Assembly: GCA_965242845.1 (NCBI GenBank)
Contig: CBDETC010000001.1
Coordinates: forward strand, 124,001-188,000
DNA length: 64,000 nucleotides
Source of the DNA: RHLJ01 sp965242845
GTDB taxonomy: Bacteria; Bacteroidota; Rhodothermia; Balneolales; Balneolaceae
Direction of reading: 5' to 3'
In this document: positions 57,101 to 64,000 of the stretch, piece after piece
Layout: every line of letters begins with the position of its first letter
Numbering within the stretch: the first letter of the stretch is position 1
Position numbers and translations under genes: made by a program
The notes under the pieces: model-generated
What the model saw: the letters and a program-made list of their open reading frames with translations, nothing else
Told to the model about the DNA's origin: nothing
Databases searched by the model: none

Positions 57101-58889
57101 CTCACTATTCAAGTTCGATCTGGATTTTGAAAATATTGATTTGTGGATTATCCCATTTATCGCCCCAAGAGTATTTACTGAGATGTCAGGAAAGGCAACG
57201 GGAAGTGGCTATGTTTGGGGAAACCTGGATGATTATGATTTCAATGTAGATTATGACATTGGGATGGATGACGCGGTATATATGAAACCCCGGTTTTTAG
57301 ATACATTCTATTATGGAATTGGTTCTATAAACTTTAACAGAGCAGACGGGTTAAATTTTAATGACATATTTGTGATCGACCCATCCGGTGGTTCCGCTGT
57401 ACTTAGTGGCTCATACGATCTTAATGATTTCAGCAAAATTCACTCCATCGATTTATTAATCGAGATGGATGAGTTTCAGTTTTTGAATAGTGCTCTTGAC
57501 CCAGAAGCTCCTTTTTTTGGTGATGCATATGGAACAAGCACCGTCCGTTTATCCGGGACCAATTTAGCCCCTGTATTGGAAACAGTAACTCCTGTGTTTA
57601 TTTCTGATTTCTCGAATATTGGGATTCCTCTATTGGAAGAAACAGAATTTGATGAGGACAATAAGTTCATTCGGTTTGTTGATGACTTTTCCTTAACAGG
57701 TAATATTGATGAAGCTTCAGCATCAGGGGTACCGGTGTTTGCAACTCAGGAAACGGATGATCCTTTCGAGCGAACTTTTACCGAACGTTTTACACTTGAT
57801 CTACAATTTATAGCTCAAAACCCGATGACGGTGAGGCTGATTTTTGACCCTGTTACAGGAGATATTATTACCGCTGACGGAACAGGCCGGCTGAGGATAC
57901 GATTACAAGACGAACAACTTTCTATGTTTGGACAGTTTGATATATCGGGTGGGAGTTACCAGTTTGTTAGTGGTGATATTTTTGCACGAAGGTTTGAACT
58001 AGAACGTGGAGGTGCCATCACGTGGAATGGGAATCCGGCAGATGCAAGTCTTAACCTAAATGCAGTATATGAAGCTCGTCCGGATATCAATACACTTACC
58101 CAGTCAAGGGCCGAAATAGATCAGGACAATTCTCAGAGAGTACCGGTACAGTTGGTGCTTAATATTGGAGGAACCCTGAGCACTATTGAAAATAATTTCT
58201 TCTTTAGATTGCCAAACACCTTTGAGTCTCGACAGAATACAGCCCTTAGTACTCAGATAAATACCTTAAATAGAAATGAAGATGAAAAATTGATTCAGGC
58301 TACAAGCTTCCTATTGATGGGTGATTTTATTCCTTCAACAAGTGCTACTACCAGTACCACAGATTCGTTTACCGAGAATTTCTCAGGAAGTGGAGCGGTA
58401 TTAAATCCATTACTCTCCAGTCAGGTAATTAGTCCATTGTTATCAAATCAAATTAACTCATTGCTAAGAAGCGATGTCGGAAGTTTAGATATCGATTTCA
58501 ACTTGAATACTTATAATAATGTTGACCTTGCAGTAGCATTGCGGTTATATAATGATCGTATCATTTTAAGTCGTGAAGGGCAGATTACGGGCGCACAATC
58601 AAATATTGGAGATATTGGAGCTACCTACCGAATAAATCAAACACTGTCAGTGACAGCTTTTCACCGGCAAGACCCCACATTTAGCAACTTTGGTGGTGGA
58701 GAAGAAAGCCAGCAGGCTCAGGATATAAATGGGGTAGGTCTTGAAGCTGAAGTAAATTTTAATAGTTGGGATGAATTCCTGAAAAGAATTACAAGACCAT
58801 TTAGAAAGCTATTCGGAAGAAAGAATAACAACGAAGAGCAAGAACAACAGATTACGGAAAATCAAACCTCTTCAACATCAGATAATTAA
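54189..58889 (+). CDS. tamB: TamB-like translocation and assembly module (DUF490)
   Basis: A 1566-residue protein with an N-terminal membrane anchor (about 12-34) and a very long run of repeating beta strands, as in TamB/AsmA-like bridges that move lipids or help insert outer-membrane proteins. The C-terminal DUF490 domain (about 1150-1500) is recognisable: LRIRLQDEQLSMFGQFDISGG, YQFVSGDIFARRFELERGGA, ITWNGNPADASLNLNA, then NRNEDEKLIQATSFLLMG. A charged tail (about 1530-1566) ends the protein. It overlaps the ribonuclease gene by one base (TAATG). Confidence 0.9.
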   Translation: MAYRWLHRTWKLFWTILGVFILACTILGLISFGILQLPASKSFIASKIEDNFNDQYTGILKLGEFSGVFPVDFEFKEIAIYPDSSSFRPVFSTDTVNASIDFWALFRNQFILSDLEIKNPKIFLQQIPDQSLASALQQKHSFEDGSLTEESSETRFEILAPSLTISGGEVVLDNPEGGISGEDTLAIKDIEMQLFFEYKRDSRFLDIDRLNFSIPQYDIENASVFGQIFNDDRFLEFNAFNIRAGSSALDFRSEFDGVDLFQEDFKGQIERSSISYRIEELIISPELISRFYPEYPDYDQVFFASLRGEGSLDSLWLEEFNIFFGSNGVDGFGYIVNPLDVEQLGYEVELESILIDSTELAQLIPELTEPQLEAITKSSFDISLKGNTSSLGGHVVVEGDVGKIDSEFGMNLEDLSDLELNGNFNNVNLANLISEQIVTSNLTGSFNLGTTNINQLDQAVGSSDFSFSNGHLNGVNFDTLAIEGSWEDGIILPSLMFTSPSAFLTGRGTIDVTDSLPSLEFTGNGRNVDLKGLTQANGLDSVFADLEYEVFLKGSNLDDVYGQLTLDIPFAVVGEDTLPTHQVYVDLNEISEPTRTLRFTSTALDASMEGNFQLEDLSKMIPYWAAYFDDRSNEEILLNPGNSELDTLSIRDQNFSMSVTLKNLDFVRAYVPAFPSVSTSAQIRANVNGDGNRLLFNATAIDPSLSFKETVIDSLAFQLTGSFRSSETLKSFSGLQAQLDMGSITSSLFDAKGLSFGFDMQEDSISYNHSIDEIAEDSRFDLTSGITLSDSSITAYILDFELGSDLYLWEGVEVPSLQYLANRKLRFENFQLSNFDENIAIEGILSADAVDSVNYQIENVNLARISDLLNGRINFSGDLNGRFTTRSLTRSPTLQGELDILGLGLDNNVVGDIAVISEFNQELNRFDTEISVDTDSAKYPSYYVRNDRVGQDIKLKGYILAPDNNGFPEADSLFKFDLDFENIDLWIIPFIAPRVFTEMSGKATGSGYVWGNLDDYDFNVDYDIGMDDAVYMKPRFLDTFYYGIGSINFNRADGLNFNDIFVIDPSGGSAVLSGSYDLNDFSKIHSIDLLIEMDEFQFLNSALDPEAPFFGDAYGTSTVRLSGTNLAPVLETVTPVFISDFSNIGIPLLEETEFDEDNKFIRFVDDFSLTGNIDEASASGVPVFATQETDDPFERTFTERFTLDLQFIAQNPMTVRLIFDPVTGDIITADGTGRLRIRLQDEQLSMFGQFDISGGSYQFVSGDIFARRFELERGGAITWNGNPADASLNLNAVYEARPDINTLTQSRAEIDQDNSQRVPVQLVLNIGGTLSTIENNFFFRLPNTFESRQNTALSTQINTLNRNEDEKLIQATSFLLMGDFIPSTSATTSTTDSFTENFSGSGAVLNPLLSSQVISPLLSNQINSLLRSDVGSLDIDFNLNTYNNVDLAVALRLYNDRIILSREGQITGAQSNIGDIGATYRINQTLSVTAFHRQDPTFSNFGGGEESQQAQDINGVGLEAEVNFNSWDEFLKRITRPFRKLFGRKNNNEEQEQQITENQTSSTSDN

Positions 58890-61060
58890 TGAGCAGAAGC
58901 CAAAGGCTTAGTACCCTAGAAGAAATAGTAATGGACCTGGTAAAAAATAGTCCAGGTAAAAAACTTCCCAAACAAACTTTGATCGATGTGCTTCTCTTAA
59001 GTAGTAAGAAAGAACTTAAGAGGTTAGATAAAGCCATAAATAGCCTGGCTTCGAAAAGATTAATCATAAAGGATGGGAAGACAGTTTCCATAAGAAAGAA
59101 TAAGTCCGGATCAGGGGCTCAGTCTCAGGCTAGAGAATCGAGAGATATGGTAGTTGGAACTATCCAGATAACGAGAACAGGAATTGGCTTTGTCACGGTA
59201 GAAGGCCTGGACGAAGATGTTAAGATTGCTAAACGAGAAGTTGGTACTGCATTACAAGATGATAAAGTAAGTGTGAAAGTCACGGGTACTAACAGGTACT
59301 CGGGGCAACCTCAAGGCAAAGTGGTTGAAATTCTGGAAAGAGGGAAGCAGTTTTATGTTGGCACGCTTTTAAAAACCGGAACAAAGACCTTCATCATAGA
59401 GCCGGATCAAAAATCTGTGCATACTGATTTCTATGTGTTATTTGAGAATTTGAATGGAGCACAGCATGATGACAAAGTTACGTTCGAGCTAAAAAAATGG
59501 GTACACCCTCAAGCTTTACCAGAAGCTAAAATTACTTCGGTATTGGGTAAGTCAGGAAGTAATGATGCCAAAATACTTTCCATTTTAGCTGAAAATGAAT
59601 TAGTTGCTGAATTTCCTCCCGAGGTTGAAAAATTTGCTGATCAACTATCAGAAGAGATAACAGAAGAGGAAGTTACTAGAAGGAGAGATCTTCGTTCAGA
59701 AAAGGTATTTACTATAGATCCTGCTGATGCTAAAGATTTTGATGACGCTTTAAGTATTTCGTATACCGAAAATGGAAATTATTACCTGGGCGTACACATT
59801 GCTGATGTTACTCATTTTCTGGAAACAGATACTGTATTGGACAAGGAAGCTTTTGCCCGGGGTACCAGTATCTATTTAGTGGATAGAGTAATTCCAATGC
59901 TTCCCGAAAGGCTTAGCAATGGGGTATGTAGTCTTCGGCCTAATGAAGACAAGTTCACCTATAGTTGTTTTATGGAAATAGATACTCAGGGTAATCTGGT
60001 TGATTATTCTATAGAGGAAACTATTATTCATTCGAAACAACGATTTACTTATGAGCAAGCGCAGGAAGTTTTGGAGGGTGCTGATCACGAATACAAAAAT
60101 GAAGTGCATTTGGCCGGGAAGCTTGCAAAAACCTTGATGGAAAAACGCTTCAGAGAAGGAGCAATTGATTTTGACACTCCAGAACCACGGTTTGTACTGG
60201 ATAAAAAAGGGAAACCAATAGAAGTAATTCTTAAGGAGAGAAAGTTTGCCCACCGATTAATCGAAGAATGCATGTTGATGGCAAATAAGACGGTAGCCCT
60301 CCATGTAGATAACCTCAGGAAAAAATCTGGAAAGAAGCTTTCGAAAAATTTATTTCCATTTTTTTATAGAGTACATGACAAGCCCGATGCTAAGAAATTG
60401 AGTGCCGTAGCAGAGCAGGTATCTCCATTAGGGATTCAGTTTTCAGCAGGGAAAGACCTATCCCCAAAAGTAATTAATAAGCTTCTGAATGAAGTGAAAG
60501 GGACTTCTGTTGAGGTGATTGTGAATGAGCTTACACTCAGAGCAATGGCCAAAGCAGAATACAGTCCAAAAAATATTGGACATTTTGGGCTCGGATTTGG
60601 GCACTATGCACACTTTACCAGCCCGATCCGCCGTTACCCTGACGTAATTGTTCACCGCATTTTAAAAGAGTACGCTAAAGGCAATGCTTCTTATAGCTAC
60701 GATGCCCTCTTAAAAAGTGGTGAGCATTGTAGCGAAAGAGAACGCGTGGCAGTAGATGCTGAGCGTGATTCTATAAAACTAAAACAGGTGGAATTTCTAA
60801 GCGACAAAATTGGGCAAACCTTCGAAGGCGTAATCAGCGGCGTTACCGAAAGAGGTATTTTTGTTGATCTAAAAGAGATACATTGCGAAGGGATGATCCG
60901 AGTTGGTGACCTGAAAGGCGATTATTTCATTTATGATCAAAAAAGCCATCAATTAATTGGAAGATCTACGAAGAAAAAGTTTCAACTAGGAAACGAAATT
61001 CGCATTAAAGTCGAAAGTGTGAATCATCAGAAACGCCAAATTGATTTTATTCCTGCATAA
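58889..61060 (+). CDS. rnr: Ribonuclease R
   Basis: A 723-residue processive 3'-5' exoribonuclease. It has an N-terminal winged-helix-like region (about 5-70), two cold-shock domains (about 85-225), the RNB catalytic domain with the acidic cluster IDPADAKDFDDALS (about 275-288), and a C-terminal S1 domain (FEGVISGVTERGIFVDLKEIH). It degrades structured and non-stop mRNA and rRNA fragments. The ATG overlaps the tamB stop. Sharing an operon with rqcH, which tags nascent chains on stalled ribosomes, is consistent with a joint role in ribosome rescue; that is inferred. Confidence 0.95.
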   Translation: MSRSQRLSTLEEIVMDLVKNSPGKKLPKQTLIDVLLLSSKKELKRLDKAINSLASKRLIIKDGKTVSIRKNKSGSGAQSQARESRDMVVGTIQITRTGIGFVTVEGLDEDVKIAKREVGTALQDDKVSVKVTGTNRYSGQPQGKVVEILERGKQFYVGTLLKTGTKTFIIEPDQKSVHTDFYVLFENLNGAQHDDKVTFELKKWVHPQALPEAKITSVLGKSGSNDAKILSILAENELVAEFPPEVEKFADQLSEEITEEEVTRRRDLRSEKVFTIDPADAKDFDDALSISYTENGNYYLGVHIADVTHFLETDTVLDKEAFARGTSIYLVDRVIPMLPERLSNGVCSLRPNEDKFTYSCFMEIDTQGNLVDYSIEETIIHSKQRFTYEQAQEVLEGADHEYKNEVHLAGKLAKTLMEKRFREGAIDFDTPEPRFVLDKKGKPIEVILKERKFAHRLIEECMLMANKTVALHVDNLRKKSGKKLSKNLFPFFYRVHDKPDAKKLSAVAEQVSPLGIQFSAGKDLSPKVINKLLNEVKGTSVEVIVNELTLRAMAKAEYSPKNIGHFGLGFGHYAHFTSPIRRYPDVIVHRILKEYAKGNASYSYDALLKSGEHCSERERVAVDAERDSIKLKQVEFLSDKIGQTFEGVISGVTERGIFVDLKEIHCEGMIRVGDLKGDYFIYDQKSHQLIGRSTKKKFQLGNEIRIKVESVNHQKRQIDFIPA

Positions 61061-61079
61061 GCAATCATCGAGGTAAGAT

Positions 61080-64000
61080 ATGAAAGCGAGATTTGTAACT
61101 ATACTGATATTAGCTGTTGCTCTTGGTATTACAACAGCAAATGCACAATACTTCCCATTCGGAAAGAATCGTGTTCAATATGAGAATTTTGATTGGAGAT
61201 ACATCCAGTCGAAGCATTTTGATATCTATTATTATGGCGAGAAAAACTACGAGCTAGCTGAGTTTTCTGCTCAAAGTCTTGAGTCAGCGTACAAACAGCT
61301 TTCGGAGGATTTCAATCATGAAATAGTGAGTAGGATTCCACTCATTATTTACGACTCTCATAATGACTTTTCCCAAACAAATGTAGTAGCACTTCCTTTA
61401 AGTGCTGAGGGTATCGGAGGGGTAACTGATAAGCTTAAGAATAGGATGACGGTTCCATTCACCGGAGACTATAATGACTTCAGGAGAACACTCCACCATG
61501 AGCTTGTGCACGCTGTATTTAACGACATGTTTTATGGAGGAACTATTCAATCCATAATCAGAAACAATATTCAGTTAGTGTTTCCGCTCTGGTTTGAGGA
61601 AGGGCTTGCTGAGTACACCGCGCTTGGATGGGATACCAATACAGATATGTTTATCAGAGATGCTGTTATTAACGGATATCTACCTGAGATTCGATTCTTG
61701 AGTGGTTACTATGCCTATAGAGGCGGTCAGTCAGTTTGGAATTTTATTGTTGAAGAATATGGCAGGGAAAAAATTGCTGAAATTCTTAACCGAATAAAGA
61801 CCAGCCGTAGCATCGAATATGGTTTTGCAGATGCTCTAGGTTTATCCATCGATGAACTATCCGAACGATGGGAGCAAAGTCTTAAAGAGCGTTATTTCCC
61901 GGAAGTAGCAGAACGGGAAAATGCCAAAGCGATTGCTACTTTGATGACAAGAAGAGGAGAGTATGGTACCTATAACACCAGTCCCACCATTTCCCCGCAA
62001 GGAGATAAAATTGCTTTTATAACTAACAGCAGGGGCTATTTTGATGTCATAGTGATCGACGCACTAAATGGGCGTAAGCTAAAAACGGTAGTTCGAGGTG
62101 AGGACAATCCTGATTTTGAAGAACTAAATATTCTAAACCCTAATCTTACCTGGTCTCCAGATGGTCAATTCATTGCTTTATCAACCAAGAGAAAAGGTAA
62201 CGACGATATCGCTCTTGTAAATTATCGCACTAAAAAGGTTGAGAAACTGGAATTTGAAACTATTGATGCAATCGAGTCAGTGGCATGGTCACCTGATGGT
62301 AGGAAAATTGCTTTTGATGGTAACATAGGGCCTTACCAGGATATTTTTGTTTATGATTTCGATACAGAACAGCTGACAAACTTAACTGAGGATTTCTTTT
62401 CTGACTTCCAGCCGGCCTGGTCAAGTGATTCAAAATCTATCTTCTTTGTTTCAGATAGGGGAGAAAGAATCGAGACAAATACCTATAAAACAGACTACAG
62501 GTTACTAGCTGATATGGATTTCTATCAAACTGATATTTATCAGATTGATATTGAATCTAAAGAAGTTGAACGAATTACTGCTTCTCCTGAGTGGAGCGAG
62601 AAGCAACCTGCGGTAACCAGAACAGGAAGGTTGACATTTAACTCTGATCAAAATGGTATCCAGAATATTTATGAATATGATTTTGAGGAAGAAAAGGTAT
62701 ATGCCCTAACTGATCTTCAGGCTGGAGTTTCTCAATTCAGTATTAGTGGAGATGGCTCAAGAATTGCGATTGGTGCAATTAATGAAGGTTATTTGGATGT
62801 CTTTCTACTGAAATCACCTTTTTCGAGAAGAAAATCAGAACCTTTGGTTAAAAACTATTGGGCACAACGCCGATCTGTAGAACCTATGCAGCAGAGAGTT
62901 CCTGCTACATTATACGCTATTGAGATGTTTGACAATGGGATAATGGATGCTGTTGAAAGAACCCAAATGGAAAAGGATGAAGCAGAAGCTCAGATGACGG
63001 ACGAAGAAAAAGCCAGCACTTTTGAAGAAAGTGGGGAAATAGACTTCAGGAATTATGTGTTCTCTGAGGAAGTAATCCTTGATTCTACACTTACCCTAAT
63101 TGACGAATTCATCTTCGATCTGGAAGATAATGTAACTGATGATGGTAGATATATCCCCCAGGACTATAGGCTGAGTTTTAGTACTGATGTAGCTTACAGT
63201 CCTTCTATCGGATTATCCACGTATGGAGCATACGCGCCAATTCAATTCCTGATTAGTGATCTGTTGGGAGATCACCAATTGTCATTAGGGTCGAATTTTC
63301 AGACTGATTTAAGGAATAGTAATTATTCCATCCAATATGGATATCTGAAGAATAGAACTAATGTGTTCTTATCCTATTTCCATTCTGCGAGGCAATACCA
63401 AACCTTTGGTGGAGAATTGCTTAGGTTTAGAACCTATGGTGGAGGATTAAGCCTTCAGTACCCGATTGATAAGTTCCGAAGGTTTGATGCAAGTTTGACG
63501 TGGATAGGGCTGAGCAGAGATTATAGTGTAGTTACTGATCCATTTGCTACGCTGTTTCTCAATACTAATCAATCTAATACTTCAGAGAATCTTAAGAGTT
63601 CACTTCTCTATCCTCAGTTGACATACACCAAAGATGCCACGCTGCAAGGATTTATTACCCCAAGAGGTGGAACTCGTTACTCTATTGGAATATCAGGAAG
63701 TCCAGGTTTGGGCTTAGATTCACCGGCATTTGCATCTGTACTGGGTGACTTCAGACACTATTTAAATCTTGGACCTAACTATTCATTAGCGATAAGAGGT
63801 TCTGGAGGAGCTTCATTTGGCCGTGACTCGCAAACCTACTTCTTAGGAGGAATGCTAGGTTGGATTAATCAAAGATGGTCAGACAATGGTATACCTTTAG
63901 AGCGTCTGGCGGATACCTTCTTTACGTTACCAGCTGTGCCTCTTAGAGGGCATGAGTACAATACCATTTATGGAAACAAGTTTTCTTTAATTAATACAGA
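61080..64000 (+). CDS. Secreted MA-type metallopeptidase with TolB-like propeller and outer-membrane barrel (partial)
   Basis: The frame opens at ATG 61080, 19 bases after rnr, and is still open at the window end (973 residues visible). A signal peptide (about 1-24, ANAQ) is followed by a gluzincin domain with HELVH (His140, Glu141, His144) and downstream FEEGLAEYTA with the third ligand; then PD40/TolB propeller blades (SPTISPQGDKIAFI, NLTWSPDGQFIAL, VAWSPDGRKIAFD, QPAWSSDSKSIFFV); and from about residue 690 a beta-barrel region (YRLSFSTDVAYSPSIG). A peptidase, propeller and barrel in one chain would place the enzyme on the cell surface. The target is unknown. Confidence 0.85.
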   Translation, partial: MKARFVTILILAVALGITTANAQYFPFGKNRVQYENFDWRYIQSKHFDIYYYGEKNYELAEFSAQSLESAYKQLSEDFNHEIVSRIPLIIYDSHNDFSQTNVVALPLSAEGIGGVTDKLKNRMTVPFTGDYNDFRRTLHHELVHAVFNDMFYGGTIQSIIRNNIQLVFPLWFEEGLAEYTALGWDTNTDMFIRDAVINGYLPEIRFLSGYYAYRGGQSVWNFIVEEYGREKIAEILNRIKTSRSIEYGFADALGLSIDELSERWEQSLKERYFPEVAERENAKAIATLMTRRGEYGTYNTSPTISPQGDKIAFITNSRGYFDVIVIDALNGRKLKTVVRGEDNPDFEELNILNPNLTWSPDGQFIALSTKRKGNDDIALVNYRTKKVEKLEFETIDAIESVAWSPDGRKIAFDGNIGPYQDIFVYDFDTEQLTNLTEDFFSDFQPAWSSDSKSIFFVSDRGERIETNTYKTDYRLLADMDFYQTDIYQIDIESKEVERITASPEWSEKQPAVTRTGRLTFNSDQNGIQNIYEYDFEEEKVYALTDLQAGVSQFSISGDGSRIAIGAINEGYLDVFLLKSPFSRRKSEPLVKNYWAQRRSVEPMQQRVPATLYAIEMFDNGIMDAVERTQMEKDEAEAQMTDEEKASTFEESGEIDFRNYVFSEEVILDSTLTLIDEFIFDLEDNVTDDGRYIPQDYRLSFSTDVAYSPSIGLSTYGAYAPIQFLISDLLGDHQLSLGSNFQTDLRNSNYSIQYGYLKNRTNVFLSYFHSARQYQTFGGELLRFRTYGGGLSLQYPIDKFRRFDASLTWIGLSRDYSVVTDPFATLFLNTNQSNTSENLKSSLLYPQLTYTKDATLQGFITPRGGTRYSIGISGSPGLGLDSPAFASVLGDFRHYLNLGPNYSLAIRGSGGASFGRDSQTYFLGGMLGWINQRWSDNGIPLERLADTFFTLPAVPLRGHEYNTIYGNKFSLINT

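Overview
The window looks like chromosomal DNA from a Bacteroidota-like member of the FCB group, most likely Balneolota/Rhodothermota (Balneolaceae-like). Evidence: a type IX secretion C-terminal domain with the NYPNPFNPST motif on a large secreted glycanase, several TAnnTTTG promoter -7 elements instead of sigma-70 boxes, weak or absent Shine-Dalgarno sequences with several TTG starts, DUF5916 and OstA-like proteins, TonB-type regulatory domains, and the tiny MPSGKKRKR-type basic protein typical of the phylum. Taxonomy is inferred from protein style, not from rRNA, and no rRNA or tRNA gene was seen. The life style suggested is an aerobic polymer- and alkane-using heterotroph.

Layout. 1-1508: two adjacent minus-strand paralogues with one membrane helix and low-complexity or 30-residue-repeat ectodomains. 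1.6-17.8 kb: secreted and envelope hydrolases (DUF2911 protein, GH3 beta-glucosidase, VWA protein, PLP dehydratase, CBM9/DUF5916 barrel, Dabb lipoprotein, M14 peptidase, GH81 beta-1,3-glucanase with T9SS signal). GH3 plus GH81 suggests laminarin-type glucan breakdown. 17.9-23.6 kb: a long minus-strand run (lipoprotein, MTA/SAH nucleosidase, PepSY protein, small outer-membrane protein, amidohydrolase, alkyltransferase, LEA2 lipoprotein). 23.6-24.5 kb: a compact regulatory island with two divergent small DNA-binding-like genes, a 26-base operator-like palindrome and an orphan terminator. 24.5-27.6 kb: a ZnuD-like metal uptake operon. 27.7-29.9 kb: tandem duplicated three-helix membrane proteins with a flavin disulfide reductase. 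29.9-31.2 kb: ammonium transporter. 31.4-33.2 kb: an AT-rich two-gene cassette of an SMC/OLD-like ATPase and a PIN-like nuclease, the best candidate here for an undescribed defence or toxin-type system.

33.2-38.5 kb: DEDDy exonuclease, AlkB alkane hydroxylase, asparaginase, and an EF-G paralogue without the switch II histidine. 38.8-42.2 kb: small acidic protein, TPR histidine kinase and LuxR-type response regulator. 42.3-45.3 kb: acetyltransferase, DUF1080 lipoprotein, methyltransferase, M15 peptidase, lipoprotein. 45.4-49.6 kb: a coupled minus-strand series AGCS symporter, upp, lptC, ostA-like. 49.8-50.2 kb: HU and the small basic ribosome-associated protein. 51-64 kb: a tightly packed plus-strand operon of rqcH, aroK, aroB, tamB, rnr and a secreted MA-type peptidase/beta-propeller/barrel protein that runs off the end.

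Several convergent junctions carry foldable intergenic repeats (4957-4982, 10449-10544, 42208-42286). The only stretch above 300 bases without a gene is 38437-38807.
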